Positions 16,936 through 27,217 of a stretch of DNA of 52,119 nt are shown here, in pieces; the first letter of the stretch is position 1; every line of letters starts with the position of its first letter. The notes beneath the pieces were generated by a model. That model searched no databases and was not told where the DNA came from. It was given only the letters and a program-made list of their open reading frames with translations. The translations under genes were made by a program, and so were the position numbers. Source of the DNA: Streptomyces carpinensis (GTDB taxonomy: Bacteria > Actinomycetota > Actinomycetes > Streptomycetales > Streptomycetaceae); assembly GCF_002154505.1 (NCBI RefSeq), contig NZ_MUBM01000215.1:1-52119 (forward strand), given 5' to 3'.

Positions 16936-17451
16936 GTGCAACTCCAGTCGAACGGCCACGTCACACCCCACGAAAGGGGCTGTCGCTAGTGCGGTCAAGG
17001 GGTGGTTGTAATGCGTCGTCGAGCGGTGAAACGACCGTCGGTCGGCCCTGGGGCAGAACGACAACCTCTGCTCAACGAACTGACGAGCTCTTGTTGTTCC
17101 GGTCTATACGGGCTGGGGTGGTGCCGTGTTGCCGGCCGGGCTCGGCAGCGAGTGTCCGAGCAGGATACGACGCACGTACATGATCCGCGTGCCGCTCCCG
17201 GCAACCCGCATGCGCCGAACGAGTGAGCCACGGGTGAGGAAACTGTAAGCGGTGCGCACCCGTGTCGGGGTGTGTGCGGAGCGTGGCCGGAAGCCATCGC
17301 CCTCAGGCGCTGATACCCTGGTAGCCCGTGGACCGGTGGGCTCGAAACCCCCGAACCGCAGCGACGGCGCCCCAGCCGGACAACCCGGGTTCCCCGGGCC
17401 GGACAGCCGTACCGCACGACAGACCGCGACCACGGGAGCCCCCTCTTGGCC
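16936..17451. other. Divergent promoter region between GH15 gene and pyrG
   Basis: 516 bp with no credible gene. It has 8-bp inverted arms CACGGGTG (17229-17236) and CACCCGTG (17257-17264), 20 bases apart. A GATACC box lies at about 17312-17317 that could be the pyrG -10, and GGGAG at 17434-17438 is the likely pyrG ribosome binding site. Confidence 0.45.
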
Positions 17452-19101
<1,650 letters not shown>

Positions 19102-19120
19102 CACACCCGGTTGTACGGTT

Positions 19121-19160
19121 GCCGGGGTGCAGGCCTTCAAAGGCGGGCACCCCGGCTTTC
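19121..19160 (+). terminator. pyrG terminator
   Basis: A perfect 10-bp stem (19121-19130 with 19147-19156) encloses a second small hairpin (19133-19137 with 19140-19144) and is followed by TTTC. Confidence 0.75.
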
Positions 19161-19183
19161 GTACGTGTGGGGAAGGACAGGGC

Positions 19184-19810
19184 ATGACGATCAAGGACGC
19201 CCCGGAGGAGTGGGAGATCCGGGGGACTTCGACCCCGTTCACCGGGGCCAAGACCTCGGTCAGGACCGACGAGGTGGTCATGCCCGACGGGTCGGTGGCC
19301 ACGCGCGACTACCAGGTCCACCCGGGCTCGGTGGCCGTGCTCGCCGTGGACGCCGAGGACCGGGTGCTGGTGATCCGCCAGTACCGCCACCCCGTGCGGC
19401 AGAAGCTGTGGGAGATCCCGGCCGGCCTGCTCGACGTGCCCGGTGAGAACCCGCTGCACGCCGCCCGCCGCGAGCTGTACGAGGAGGCGCACGTCAAGGC
19501 CGAGGACTGGCGGGTGCTGACCGACCTATACACCACCCCCGGCGGCTGCGACGAGGCCGTACGGATCTTCCTCGCCCGCGACCTGTCCGAGGCGGAGGGC
19601 GAGCGCTTCGCGGCGGAGCACGAGGAGACCGACCTGGAGCTGGCCCGGGTGCCGGTGGCGGAGCTGGTGCGCGGCGTGCTCGCGGGCGAGCTGCACAACA
19701 ACTGCCTGGTGGTGGGTGTCCTGGCGCTGCTCGCGGCGCGGCAGGGCGACGGGCTGGACGCGCTGCGCCCGGCGGAGGCGCCCTGGCCGGCGCGTCCCTT
19801 CGAGTCCTGA
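19184..19810 (+). CDS. Nudix hydrolase, ADP-ribose pyrophosphatase type
   Basis: 208 residues. The start ATG 19184 has GGAAGGA 8 bases upstream. The Nudix box is GLLDVPGENPLHAARRELYE plus EAHV, with the REL-x-EE core intact and one extra residue before the first Glu. The syntenic M. tuberculosis enzyme Rv1700, an ADP-ribose pyrophosphatase, has the same GLLDVxGE form. It is expected to cleave ADP-ribose to AMP and ribose-5-phosphate. It lies downstream of pyrG behind a terminator and upstream of a broken gene. Confidence 0.9.
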   Translation: MTIKDAPEEWEIRGTSTPFTGAKTSVRTDEVVMPDGSVATRDYQVHPGSVAVLAVDAEDRVLVIRQYRHPVRQKLWEIPAGLLDVPGENPLHAARRELYEEAHVKAEDWRVLTDLYTTPGGCDEAVRIFLARDLSEAEGERFAAEHEETDLELARVPVAELVRGVLAGELHNNCLVVGVLALLAARQGDGLDALRPAEAPWPARPFES

Positions 19811-20254
19811 CGGCGACACGCCGAAGCATCGCGCCGGGCGTCCTGGCCGTCGCGGCGACGGCGGCGGCCGTCACCCGGGCGGGTCGGCGCCGTGAGGGCC
19901 GGCAGGTGCACCTGGCGACGGCCCCGTCCCGCTCGGCGGTCGTCGGCGCCTGGGACACGGTGGACGGGCGTGGCCGGATCCGGCCCGACGCGGACGGACG
20001 TTTCCGGGCCGCGGCGCTGCCCGCCGAGGTGTTCGCCCTCGGCCGGCGGGTCGACGGGACGACGAGTACCACCGCACCTGGTTCCTGAGCGGCAACGGCG
20101 GCTGGGTGGCCCTGGAACCGGCCACCGCCTCCGGTGCGGGGGCGGACGACCTCGGTCCGGCGCCGTCGAGACCGGGGGCGCCACCCAGCTGTGCGTGGGC
20201 TCGGACGACCCGGGGGTGCCGTGCGACTCGCTGCTGCGGCGGGCTCCCGGATGA
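19805..20254 (+). pseudogene. Frameshifted remnant of a small membrane-anchored protein
   Basis: Three frames read in sequence as one protein. The first frame (to about 20058) has an Ala-rich hydrophobic N-terminus, then SAVVGAWDTVDGRGRIRPD and AALPAEVFALGRRVDG. The second (about 20059-20165) gives DDEYHRTWFLSGNGGWVALE. The third runs from about 20165 to the TGA at 20254 with TGGATQLCVGSDDPGVPCDS and LLRRAPG. Joining them needs two frameshifts, and no single uninterrupted frame spans the region. I do not recognise the parent family. Sequencing error cannot be excluded, but two shifts in one short gene favour real decay. Confidence 0.6.
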
Positions 20255-20490
20255 GCCGGACGGGCCCGGCGCGCGGCGTCCGGTGTGACCATCGCCTGAT
20301 CCGATCGGGCGACGTGCCTGCGGTGCTCGTCATGCTGCTCCCGGAACGTCGCAGAGCGTGAACTAGGCTCTTCGCGAGTGAGCCGAAGGTGCTGCAGCGC
20401 CCCCGAGGCGAGCGAGCCGAGGAGCAGGCGCAGCGCCCGCACGGGAGCCACGGCGGGCCTGCGCGTTGCGGTGGGACGGGAGTGTGGCCC

Positions 20491-22599
20491 GTGACGGATC
20501 AGGCGGTGGACGCAGGCGGCATGAACCTGTCGGGAGACGACCGGACGCCGGCGGCCACGACGCGCCTCTTCCTGGGTCGCACAAGGGAGTTGAAGGAGCT
20601 GCGCGCCGACATCGAGCGCGCCGGCCTCGACACCATCTCCGGCCGCAAGGCCCCCCGCGCGCGGGTGCTCCTCATCGCGGGGCGGCCCGGCTCCGGCCGT
20701 ACGGCGCTCGCCGAGAAACTGGTCCGGCAGGTCGCCCACCGTTACCCCGACGGCGTGCTGCGCGCCCGGCTCACCGAACCCGACGGCACTGCCGTGCCGG
20801 TCGAGCGCGCCGCCCGCGACCTGCTCGCCGCGCTCGACCTGCCCGGCCCGCCCGGTGCCGGCGAGGACGACCTGGCGAAGGCCCTGCGGGACGCCCTCGC
20901 CGAGCGCCGAGTACTGCTCCTGCTCGACGACGCGGCCGGCGCCGGGCAGGTCGACGCGCTGCTGCCCGACAACGCCGACTGCCTGCTCGTCGCGGTCTCC
21001 CGGGGCCCGCTCACCGGCATCGCCGACGTCCGCCCCTGCACCCTGGGCGGACTGGACACCAAGTCCGGGGTGGAACTGCTCACCCACCACATCGACCCCG
21101 TACGCATCACCGTCGACCCGCGTGCCGCCGAGACCCTCGTCGAGGTCTGCCAGGGCCAGCCGGCCGCCCTCGCCCTGGCCGGCGGGTGGCTCGCCGCCCG
21201 CCCCAAGGCGGCCGTGTCCGACCTCGCCAAGCAGCTGCACGCCGACCCCTACGAGGGCGACGCCCTCGGCCGCGTCCTCGGGGTCGTGCACGCGGCCCTG
21301 CCCGGCTCCGTCGCCCGGATGCTGCGCCTGCTCGCCCTCGCCCCGGCCGGTGACATCGACCCGCACACCGCCTCCGCGCTCGCCGGCTGCTCGCTCGACG
21401 CCGCCCAGGAGCTGCTCGACGACTTCGCCGCCCTCGGCCTGCTGCGGGCCGTTCCCGGACCGCTGCCGCGCTACGAGGTGCCCGGCTGTCTCCACCCCCT
21501 GCTGAAGTCCCTCGCCGACCGCCACGACCGCCCCGCCGAGCTGCAGCTGGCCCGGGCCCGGATGCTGGAGCGGACCGTACGGCTGCTCCAGTCCTGCCGT
21601 GCGATCACCGAGACCGACAGCCCCGAGACCCGCGAGCGGCTGAAAGGCCTGCCGCCCGCGCTGCGCTTCGCCACCCCGAGGGCCGCCGAGGACTGGCTGC
21701 TGGCCCGCAGGCCGGCCCTGCTCGCCGCTGCCCGCCTCGCGGTCGCCGACGGTGAGCTCGACACCCTGGCCCGCCGCCTGATGTCCCAGCTGGTGCGGGC
21801 GATGGTCGCCCACCTCGGCACCCAGGCCGCCGCCGCGGACCTGTACGGCATCCACAGCCTTGTCCTCGACGTGGCCGAACGGCAGCAGCTGCCCCGGGAG
21901 CAGGCCGCCGCCCTGCTGAACCTGGCCGACCTGGACGCCCGCACCGGCCGCACGGCGCAGGCGCTGGCCCGCTACCGGGCCGCACTGGACGCCGGACGCG
22001 CGGCGAACGACCCGTACGCGACCGGCCGCGCGATGGAATCCGTAGGCAGCGCCCACCAGGAGCTGGGGGACCACGACCGCGCCGCCGACTGGTACGGGCG
22101 GGCCCTCGCCCAGCGGCTGGCGCGCGGTGAACACGAGGACGCCGCCCGGCTGTACGGCCGGATCGCCACCGCGCACACCTACGCGGGCCGCTACGGCGAG
22201 GCGCTGCGCAACTGGCGGGCCGCCGTCGCCGCGCACCGCAGGACGGGCGACGTCGCCGCCCACGCCCGCGCGTTGAGCGAGCTGGCCCGCGTCCAGGAGT
22301 ACGCGGGCCGCCCCGAGGAGTGCCTGCGCACCTGCCAGGAGGCCGGGGAGTGGGCCCGTCGCGCCGGGGACGTGCGGCTGCAGGCCGCGCTCCAACTGCG
22401 GCTCGCCGACACCCTGGAGCGGCTCGGCGACCCGGCGGCCGCGGGCCTGCACCGCGGCGCGGCCGAGCGCCTGCTCTCGGGCGAGATCCGGCCGGTCGGC
22501 GACGCCCCGGCGGAGGACGAGCCGGGCCCAAGGGACGACACACCAGGGGAACGCGGTGCTGACGCCTGCGAAATCCGCAGCACATCCGGTGAAGATTGA
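20491..22599 (+). CDS. STAND-like ATPase with C-terminal TPRs and degenerate P-loop
   Basis: 702 residues from the GTG at 20491 (GGGAG 8 bases upstream). Residues about 20-300 form an NB-ARC/AAA-like module: FLGRTRELKELRADIE (the usual lead-in of STAND proteins), a P-loop GRPGSGRT at 64-71 and Walker B RVLLLLDDAAGAGQ. In the P-loop the invariant Lys is Arg (R70). A winged-helix-like region follows, then about 250 residues of TPRs (YRAALDAGRAANDPYATGRA, WYGRALAQRLARGEHEDAAR). It resembles signalling or regulatory STAND ATPases, but no effector domain is visible. A TAGGCT -10-like box lies near 20364. It sits between the pseudogene and ald. Confidence 0.82.
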   Translation: MTDQAVDAGGMNLSGDDRTPAATTRLFLGRTRELKELRADIERAGLDTISGRKAPRARVLLIAGRPGSGRTALAEKLVRQVAHRYPDGVLRARLTEPDGTAVPVERAARDLLAALDLPGPPGAGEDDLAKALRDALAERRVLLLLDDAAGAGQVDALLPDNADCLLVAVSRGPLTGIADVRPCTLGGLDTKSGVELLTHHIDPVRITVDPRAAETLVEVCQGQPAALALAGGWLAARPKAAVSDLAKQLHADPYEGDALGRVLGVVHAALPGSVARMLRLLALAPAGDIDPHTASALAGCSLDAAQELLDDFAALGLLRAVPGPLPRYEVPGCLHPLLKSLADRHDRPAELQLARARMLERTVRLLQSCRAITETDSPETRERLKGLPPALRFATPRAAEDWLLARRPALLAAARLAVADGELDTLARRLMSQLVRAMVAHLGTQAAAADLYGIHSLVLDVAERQQLPREQAAALLNLADLDARTGRTAQALARYRAALDAGRAANDPYATGRAMESVGSAHQELGDHDRAADWYGRALAQRLARGEHEDAARLYGRIATAHTYAGRYGEALRNWRAAVAAHRRTGDVAAHARALSELARVQEYAGRPEECLRTCQEAGEWARRAGDVRLQAALQLRLADTLERLGDPAAAGLHRGAAERLLSGEIRPVGDAPAEDEPGPRDDTPGERGADACEIRSTSGED

Positions 22600-22742
22600 T
22601 GCAATGAAAGGCTAGACAGCGAGAACACCTTCATTAAACTGGCTCTGCCGCTCGTTCTCCTGCGGTGTCTCCTGGTATGCCCCCGCATGCCGGGGTACGT
22701 CTTTATTGCCCCACATTCCCTGAGTCAAGGACCGTGATCGAC

Positions 22743-23858
22743 GTGAAGGTCGGCATCCCCCGCGAGGTCAAGAACAACGAGTTCCGGGTGGCCATCACCC
22801 CCGCCGGCGTGCACGAGCTGGTGCGCAACGGTCACCAGGTCGTCGTCGAGCGGAACGCCGGCGTCGGCTCCTCGATCCCGAACGAGGAGTACGTCGCGGC
22901 CGGCGCCGAGATCCTGGACACCGCCGACGAGGTCTGGGCCACCGCCGACCTGCTGCTGAAGGTCAAGGAGCCCATCGCCGAGGAGTACCACCGCCTCCGC
23001 AAGGACCAGATCCTCTTCACCTACCTGCACCTGGCCGCCTCCAAGGAGTGCACGGACGCCCTGCTGGAGTCCGGCACCACGGCGATCGCCTACGAGACCG
23101 TCGAGCTCCCCAACCGCGCGCTGCCGCTGCTCGCCCCGATGTCCGAGGTCGCCGGCCGGCTGGCCCCGCAGGTCGGCGCCTACCAGCTGATGGCCGCGAA
23201 CGGCGGCCGCGGCGTGCTGCCCGGCGGTGTCCCGGGCGTGCCGGCCGGCAAGGCCGTCATCATCGGCGGCGGTGTCTCCGGCTGGAACGCCGCGCAGATC
23301 GCCATCGGCCTGGGCTTCCACGTGACCCTGCTCGACAAGGACATCAACAAGCTCAAGGAGGCCGACAAGATCTTCGGTACGAAGATCCAGACCGTCGTCT
23401 CCAACGCCTTCGAGCTCGAGAAGGCCTGCCTCGACGCGGACCTCGTCGTCGGCGCCGTCCTCATCCCGGGCGCCAAGGCCCCGAAGCTGGTCACCAACGA
23501 CCTGGTGTCCCGGATGAAGGCGGGAAGTGTCCTTGTCGACATCGCGATCGACCAGGGCGGCTGCTTCGAGGACTCCCACCCGACCACGCACGCCGAGCCG
23601 ACCTTCCGGGTCCACAACTCGGTCTTCTACTGCGTGGCCAACATGCCCGGTGCGGTGCCCAACACCTCCACCTACGCGCTGACCAACGCCACGCTGCCGT
23701 ACATCGTCTCGCTGGCCAACAACGGCTGGGTGGAGGCGCTGCGTCGCGACGCCGCGCTGGCCAAGGGCCTCAACACCCACGACGGCAAGGTGGTTTACAA
23801 GGAGGTCGCCGAGGCTCACGGCCTGGAGCACGTGGACCTCGAGACCCTGCTCGGCTGA
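22743..23858 (+). CDS. ald: Alanine dehydrogenase
   Basis: 371 residues from GTG 22743, exactly the length of M. tuberculosis Ald and beginning KVGIPREVKNNEFRVAITPA; GTG 22734 is an in-frame alternative with AAGGA three bases upstream. It interconverts L-alanine and pyruvate plus ammonia with NAD. Signatures: KVKEPIAEEY (pyruvate-binding Lys region), TYLHLAA, GGRGVLPGGVPG, the Rossmann IIGGGVSGWNAAQIA and DIAIDQGGCFEDSHPTTH. The upstream 130 bp hold a small CCCCG-CATGC-CGGGG hairpin (22681-22695). The gene ends before a strong terminator. Confidence 0.95.
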   Translation: MKVGIPREVKNNEFRVAITPAGVHELVRNGHQVVVERNAGVGSSIPNEEYVAAGAEILDTADEVWATADLLLKVKEPIAEEYHRLRKDQILFTYLHLAASKECTDALLESGTTAIAYETVELPNRALPLLAPMSEVAGRLAPQVGAYQLMAANGGRGVLPGGVPGVPAGKAVIIGGGVSGWNAAQIAIGLGFHVTLLDKDINKLKEADKIFGTKIQTVVSNAFELEKACLDADLVVGAVLIPGAKAPKLVTNDLVSRMKAGSVLVDIAIDQGGCFEDSHPTTHAEPTFRVHNSVFYCVANMPGAVPNTSTYALTNATLPYIVSLANNGWVEALRRDAALAKGLNTHDGKVVYKEVAEAHGLEHVDLETLLG

Positions 23859-24227
23859 CCTCGCGGCCGAGTCGTCGTCAAGTCGTCTTTACGCACAAGG
23901 CGATACGTCAACACGAGTCGTCAACGCCAGGCAACCGGCCGGACCTTGCCCCACAAGGTCCGGCCGGATGTGTGTATGGTCACTTCGCCGCACTCGGTCA
24001 ACTCGCCTCGAACGCAACCATTCGACCGATTCACGCACCGGTGAAACCTGCCGTGCGACGGTCGTACGCCCTTGACAGAGGGATGTTTCATTGCCGACAC
24101 ATCGGGCCGGGTCCGGCGGATTGTGTTGCTGCGGACCGCCGACACGCCATAGAGTCGCCAATCGTCGGCATGGTGCCACGCTGACCTGTCTAGAAGTTTC
24201 CTGGTCACCAAGGAGGTAAGACGACTT
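23859..24227. other. Intergenic region between ald and parA-like gene
   Basis: No gene seen. It holds the ald terminator (23935-23967), a TTGACA at 24072-24077 and a TTGCTG-18 bp-TAGAGT promoter candidate (24126-24155). The complete anti-16S complement AAGGAGGT is at 24210-24217. Confidence 0.5.
23935..23967 (+). terminator. ald terminator
   Basis: A perfect 14-bp stem (23935-23948 with 23954-23967) and 5-base loop about 75 bases after the ald stop. Confidence 0.85.
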
Positions 24228-25406
24228 GTGAATGAGTCGACATTTTCTCCCGGGGGTGGTCAACCAGGAACGCCTGTGCGGGGCCAGGGCTCCGCAGGGC
24301 TCGAGGCTGTCGGCTCCGTTGCTGTGCGCACCTTCGCAGCCCACCAGGGTCACCGGATGCAAGGGGTGACCCAGTCAGCACACCAGAGCATGGATGGCCA
24401 TCACGTGAACGCCATGGCCGGCGACGGAAGTGGCGCGCCCCACAACCACTTCGCCGACTACGACTCACTGCCCGAGGGGCACTTCTACGACCCCGACGCC
24501 GAGTACGAGCCCGATCCCGAGTACGCGGCCACGCTCGCGCCCGACGCGGCGCGCCAGCGCCGCGAGCGCATCGGTCCCACCGGACGGCCGCTGCCGTACT
24601 TCCCCATCCCGGGTCCGCTGACCGACCACGGTCCCGCGAAGATCATCGCGATGTGCAACCAGAAGGGCGGCGTCGGCAAGACGACGTCGACCATCAACCT
24701 GGGTGCCGCGCTCGCGGAGTACGGCCGCCGGGTGCTGCTCGTGGACTTCGACCCGCAGGGCGCGCTGTCGGTGGGTCTCGGCGTCAACCCCATGGAGCTC
24801 GACCTCACCGTCTACAACCTGCTCATGGAGCGGGGCATGTCCGCGGACGAGGTCCTGCTGAAGACCGCGGTCCCCAACATGGACCTGCTGCCCAGCAACA
24901 TCGACCTGTCGGCCGCCGAGGTCCAGCTGGTGAGCGAGGTGGCGCGCGAGTCCACGCTGCAGCGCGCGCTCAAGCCGCTGATGGACGACTACGACTACAT
25001 CGTCATCGACTGCCAGCCCTCGCTCGGTCTGCTCACCGTCAACGCCCTCACGGCCGCGCACAAGGTGATCGTGCCGCTCGAGTGCGAGTTCTTCGCCCTG
25101 CGTGGTGTCGCGCTGCTGACCGAGACCATCGAGAAGGTCCAGGAGCGCCTCAACCCGGACCTGGAGCTCGACGGGATCCTCGCCACGATGTACGACTCGC
25201 GCACCGTGCACAGCCGTGAGGTGCTCGCGCGTGTCGTCGAGGCGTTCGACGACCACGTGTACCACACGGTCATCGGGCGCACGGTCCGCTTCCCGGAGAC
25301 CACGGTCGCCGGTGAGCCGATCACCACGTACGCATCCAACTCCGTCGGTGCCGCCGCCTATCGCCAGCTCGCCAGGGAGGTGCTCGCCCGGTGTCACGCC
25401 GAGTGA
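24228..25406 (+). CDS. ParA/Soj-like ATPase of the scpAB operon
   Basis: 392 residues. Core ATPase from about residue 140: deviant Walker A KGGVGKTT (146-153), LLVDFDPQGAL and YIVIDCQPSLGLLT. The first 140 residues are a non-conserved, probably disordered segment that becomes acidic (DYDSLPEGHFYDPDAEYEPD). The perfect AAGGAGGT 10 bases before GTG 24228 supports the long start rather than internal Met codons. This is not the oriC ParA: its partner is not ParB and its neighbours are scpA/scpB, as for M. tuberculosis Rv1708. The 3' end overlaps the next start by GTGA. A role in positioning condensin or DNA is inferred. Confidence 0.9.
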   Translation: MNESTFSPGGGQPGTPVRGQGSAGLEAVGSVAVRTFAAHQGHRMQGVTQSAHQSMDGHHVNAMAGDGSGAPHNHFADYDSLPEGHFYDPDAEYEPDPEYAATLAPDAARQRRERIGPTGRPLPYFPIPGPLTDHGPAKIIAMCNQKGGVGKTTSTINLGAALAEYGRRVLLVDFDPQGALSVGLGVNPMELDLTVYNLLMERGMSADEVLLKTAVPNMDLLPSNIDLSAAEVQLVSEVARESTLQRALKPLMDDYDYIVIDCQPSLGLLTVNALTAAHKVIVPLECEFFALRGVALLTETIEKVQERLNPDLELDGILATMYDSRTVHSREVLARVVEAFDDHVYHTVIGRTVRFPETTVAGEPITTYASNSVGAAAYRQLAREVLARCHAE

Positions 25407-25996
25407 GTCTGCCGGGGGCCGACGAACTGTTCCGTACGACAGGGGGGACGGCGCTCCAGGCGTCCACTCCCCGGCGCCAGCCGGGTGGCGAGGCCAGGGT
25501 GCCCGCCCCCGCGGGGGAGAGCGACCCGGCGGCGGCTCCGGCGGAGGACGCCGCCCCGCAGTCGGTGCCCGCGCAGGGCGGCGACGGCGGGGGCGCGGAG
25601 CACGTCGCGGCCGGCGCCGACCCGGCCGAGGCCGGCGAGTCCCGCAGCCGGGGCCCGGCGGTTCCGGCCGCGGAGCGCTCCGCACGGCACCAGGCCGCGC
25701 AGGAGGGTCCTGCCGCCAACGGCGCCGCGAATGCCGCCGCCGCGCAGCCGCGCAAGCGCGGCCGGTCCGCGACACGCCGGCCCAGCGGCCGGGAACGGCA
25801 CGACGAGAAGATCACGGTGTACGTGTCCGCCGAGGAACTGATGGACCTGGAGCACGCCCGCCTGGTGCTCCGGGGCGAGCACGGCCTTGCCGTCGACCGC
25901 GGCCGTATCGTCCGCGAGGCGGTGGCCGTGGTCCTCGCCGACCTGGAGAGCCGCGGGGACGCCAGCATCCTCGTACGCCGGCTCCGCGGGCGGTAG
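25403..25996 (+). CDS. Ribbon-helix-helix-like protein with disordered N-terminus
   Basis: 197 residues from GTG 25403 (GTGA overlap with the ParA-like stop); GTG 25391 is an in-frame alternative. Residues 1-135 are Ala/Gly/Pro/Glu-rich low complexity, becoming basic (PRKRGRSATRRPSGR). Residues 136-185 look like a ribbon-helix-helix: one beta strand KITVYVSAEE, helix LMDLEHARLVLRGE, turn, and helix DRGRIVREAVAVVLADLES. RHH proteins bind DNA as dimers. Small RHH proteins are the centromere-binding partners of ParA-type ATPases in type Ib partition systems (ParG, omega), so the gene pair is suggestive. The family assignment is by pattern only. Confidence 0.7.
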   Translation: MSLPGADELFRTTGGTALQASTPRRQPGGEARVPAPAGESDPAAAPAEDAAPQSVPAQGGDGGGAEHVAAGADPAEAGESRSRGPAVPAAERSARHQAAQEGPAANGAANAAAAQPRKRGRSATRRPSGRERHDEKITVYVSAEELMDLEHARLVLRGEHGLAVDRGRIVREAVAVVLADLESRGDASILVRRLRGR

Positions 25997-26014
25997 CGGT
26001 AGCCTGCGGGGGCC

Positions 26015-27217
26015 ATGACCTCGAACGACGTTCCCGCTCCCGGCGCAAACGCCGGCCGTCGGCGTGCGTTGGGGCGGGGGCCCGGTGCCGCGCCCGCGGC
26101 GCCCCCGGTGGCGGTCCCCGTGGCGGACCTGGAACCGGAGCCGCCGAAGCCCGAGCCTGAGCCGTCCCGGCAGGAGCCTGCGGAAGAGGACGAGCCGGAG
26201 ATCGTCGCGCCCGGGCCGGAGCCCGAGGAGGCCGCACCCGAGTCGAAGATCGTCGCACCCGAGCCGGAGCCCGAAGTGGCCGCACCGGAGCCGGTGCCTG
26301 ACGTGGTCGCGCCCGAGTGGGCGCCCGTCGAGGCCTCACCGCCCGCCCCGACCATGGCCGCACCGCCCGCCGGGGAGCCCGAACCCTCCGACGGCGTCTT
26401 CACAGTGCGCCTGTCCAACTTCGAGGGCCCCTTCGACCTCCTCCTCCAGCTGATCTCCAAGCACAAGCTGGACGTCACCGAGGTCGCTCTCTCGAAGGTC
26501 ACCGACGAGTTCATGGCGCACATCCGGGCCATGGGCCCGGACTGGGACCTGGACCAGACCACCGAGTTCCTCGTGGTGGCCGCGACGCTGCTCGACCTCA
26601 AGGCGGCCCGGCTGCTGCCCGCCGCCGAGGTGGAGGACGAGGCCGATCTGGCCCTCCTGGAGGCCCGGGACCTGCTGTTCGCCCGCCTGCTGCAGTACCG
26701 CGCGTACAAGCGGATCGCCGACATCTTCAACCGGCGCCTGGACGAGGAGGCACTCCGCCATCCCCGTACCGTCGGCCTCGAACCCCACCACGCCGAACTG
26801 CTGCCCGAGGTCGTGATCAGCATCGGCCCCGAGGGCTTCGCGAGGCTCGCGGTCAAGGCGATGCAGCCCAAGCCCGAGCCCCAGGTGTACGTCGACCACA
26901 TCCACGCCCCGCTGGTCAGCGTGCAGGAGCAGGCCGGGATCGTCGTGGCACGCCTGAAGGAACTCGGCGAGGCCAGCTTCCGCGCGCTCGTCGAGGACAC
27001 CGACGACACGCTGACCGTCGTGGCCCGTTTCCTGGCACTGCTGGAGCTGTACCGGGAGAAGGCCGTCGCCCTGGAGCAGGAGGCCGCGCTCGGCGAGCTG
27101 ATCGTGCGCTGGACCGGAGGGGACGGGGAAGCGGCGCCGATGGTCACCGACGAGTTCGACCGGCCACCGGAGGAGCCCAAGGAGCGCAAGGAGTCCAAGG
27201 AGGAGAAGAAGCCGTGA
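26015..27217 (+). CDS. scpA: Segregation and condensation protein A
   Basis: 400 residues. The conserved ScpA kleisin domain starts near residue 126 (VRLSNFEGPFDLLLQLISKH) and includes LDVTEVALSKVTDEFMAHI, TTEFLVVAATLLDLKAARLL and a C-terminal winged helix (TVVARFLALLELYREKAVAL). Residues 20-125 are a Pro/Glu-rich linker with imperfect repeats of the type IVAPxPEPExAAPE; an in-frame ATG at 26354 would skip most of it. ScpA bridges SMC heads and binds ScpB. The last 20 residues are Lys/Glu-rich. The stop overlaps the scpB start (GTGA). A TAGCCT box 9 bases before the ATG could start an almost leaderless mRNA. Confidence 0.92.
   Translation: MTSNDVPAPGANAGRRRALGRGPGAAPAAPPVAVPVADLEPEPPKPEPEPSRQEPAEEDEPEIVAPGPEPEEAAPESKIVAPEPEPEVAAPEPVPDVVAPEWAPVEASPPAPTMAAPPAGEPEPSDGVFTVRLSNFEGPFDLLLQLISKHKLDVTEVALSKVTDEFMAHIRAMGPDWDLDQTTEFLVVAATLLDLKAARLLPAAEVEDEADLALLEARDLLFARLLQYRAYKRIADIFNRRLDEEALRHPRTVGLEPHHAELLPEVVISIGPEGFARLAVKAMQPKPEPQVYVDHIHAPLVSVQEQAGIVVARLKELGEASFRALVEDTDDTLTVVARFLALLELYREKAVALEQEAALGELIVRWTGGDGEAAPMVTDEFDRPPEEPKERKESKEEKKP

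Noticed and set aside
17300..17451. CTP-sensitive reiterative-transcription attenuator before pyrG
   Set aside because: GGGCTC occurs at 17338-17343, but the plausible -10 (GATACC near 17312) would place the start well upstream of it, and no terminator hairpin lies between it and pyrG.
24096..24145. Two GACAC motifs before the ParA-like gene as WhiA sites
   Set aside because: A 5-base motif is expected often by chance; no other developmental promoter feature was seen.
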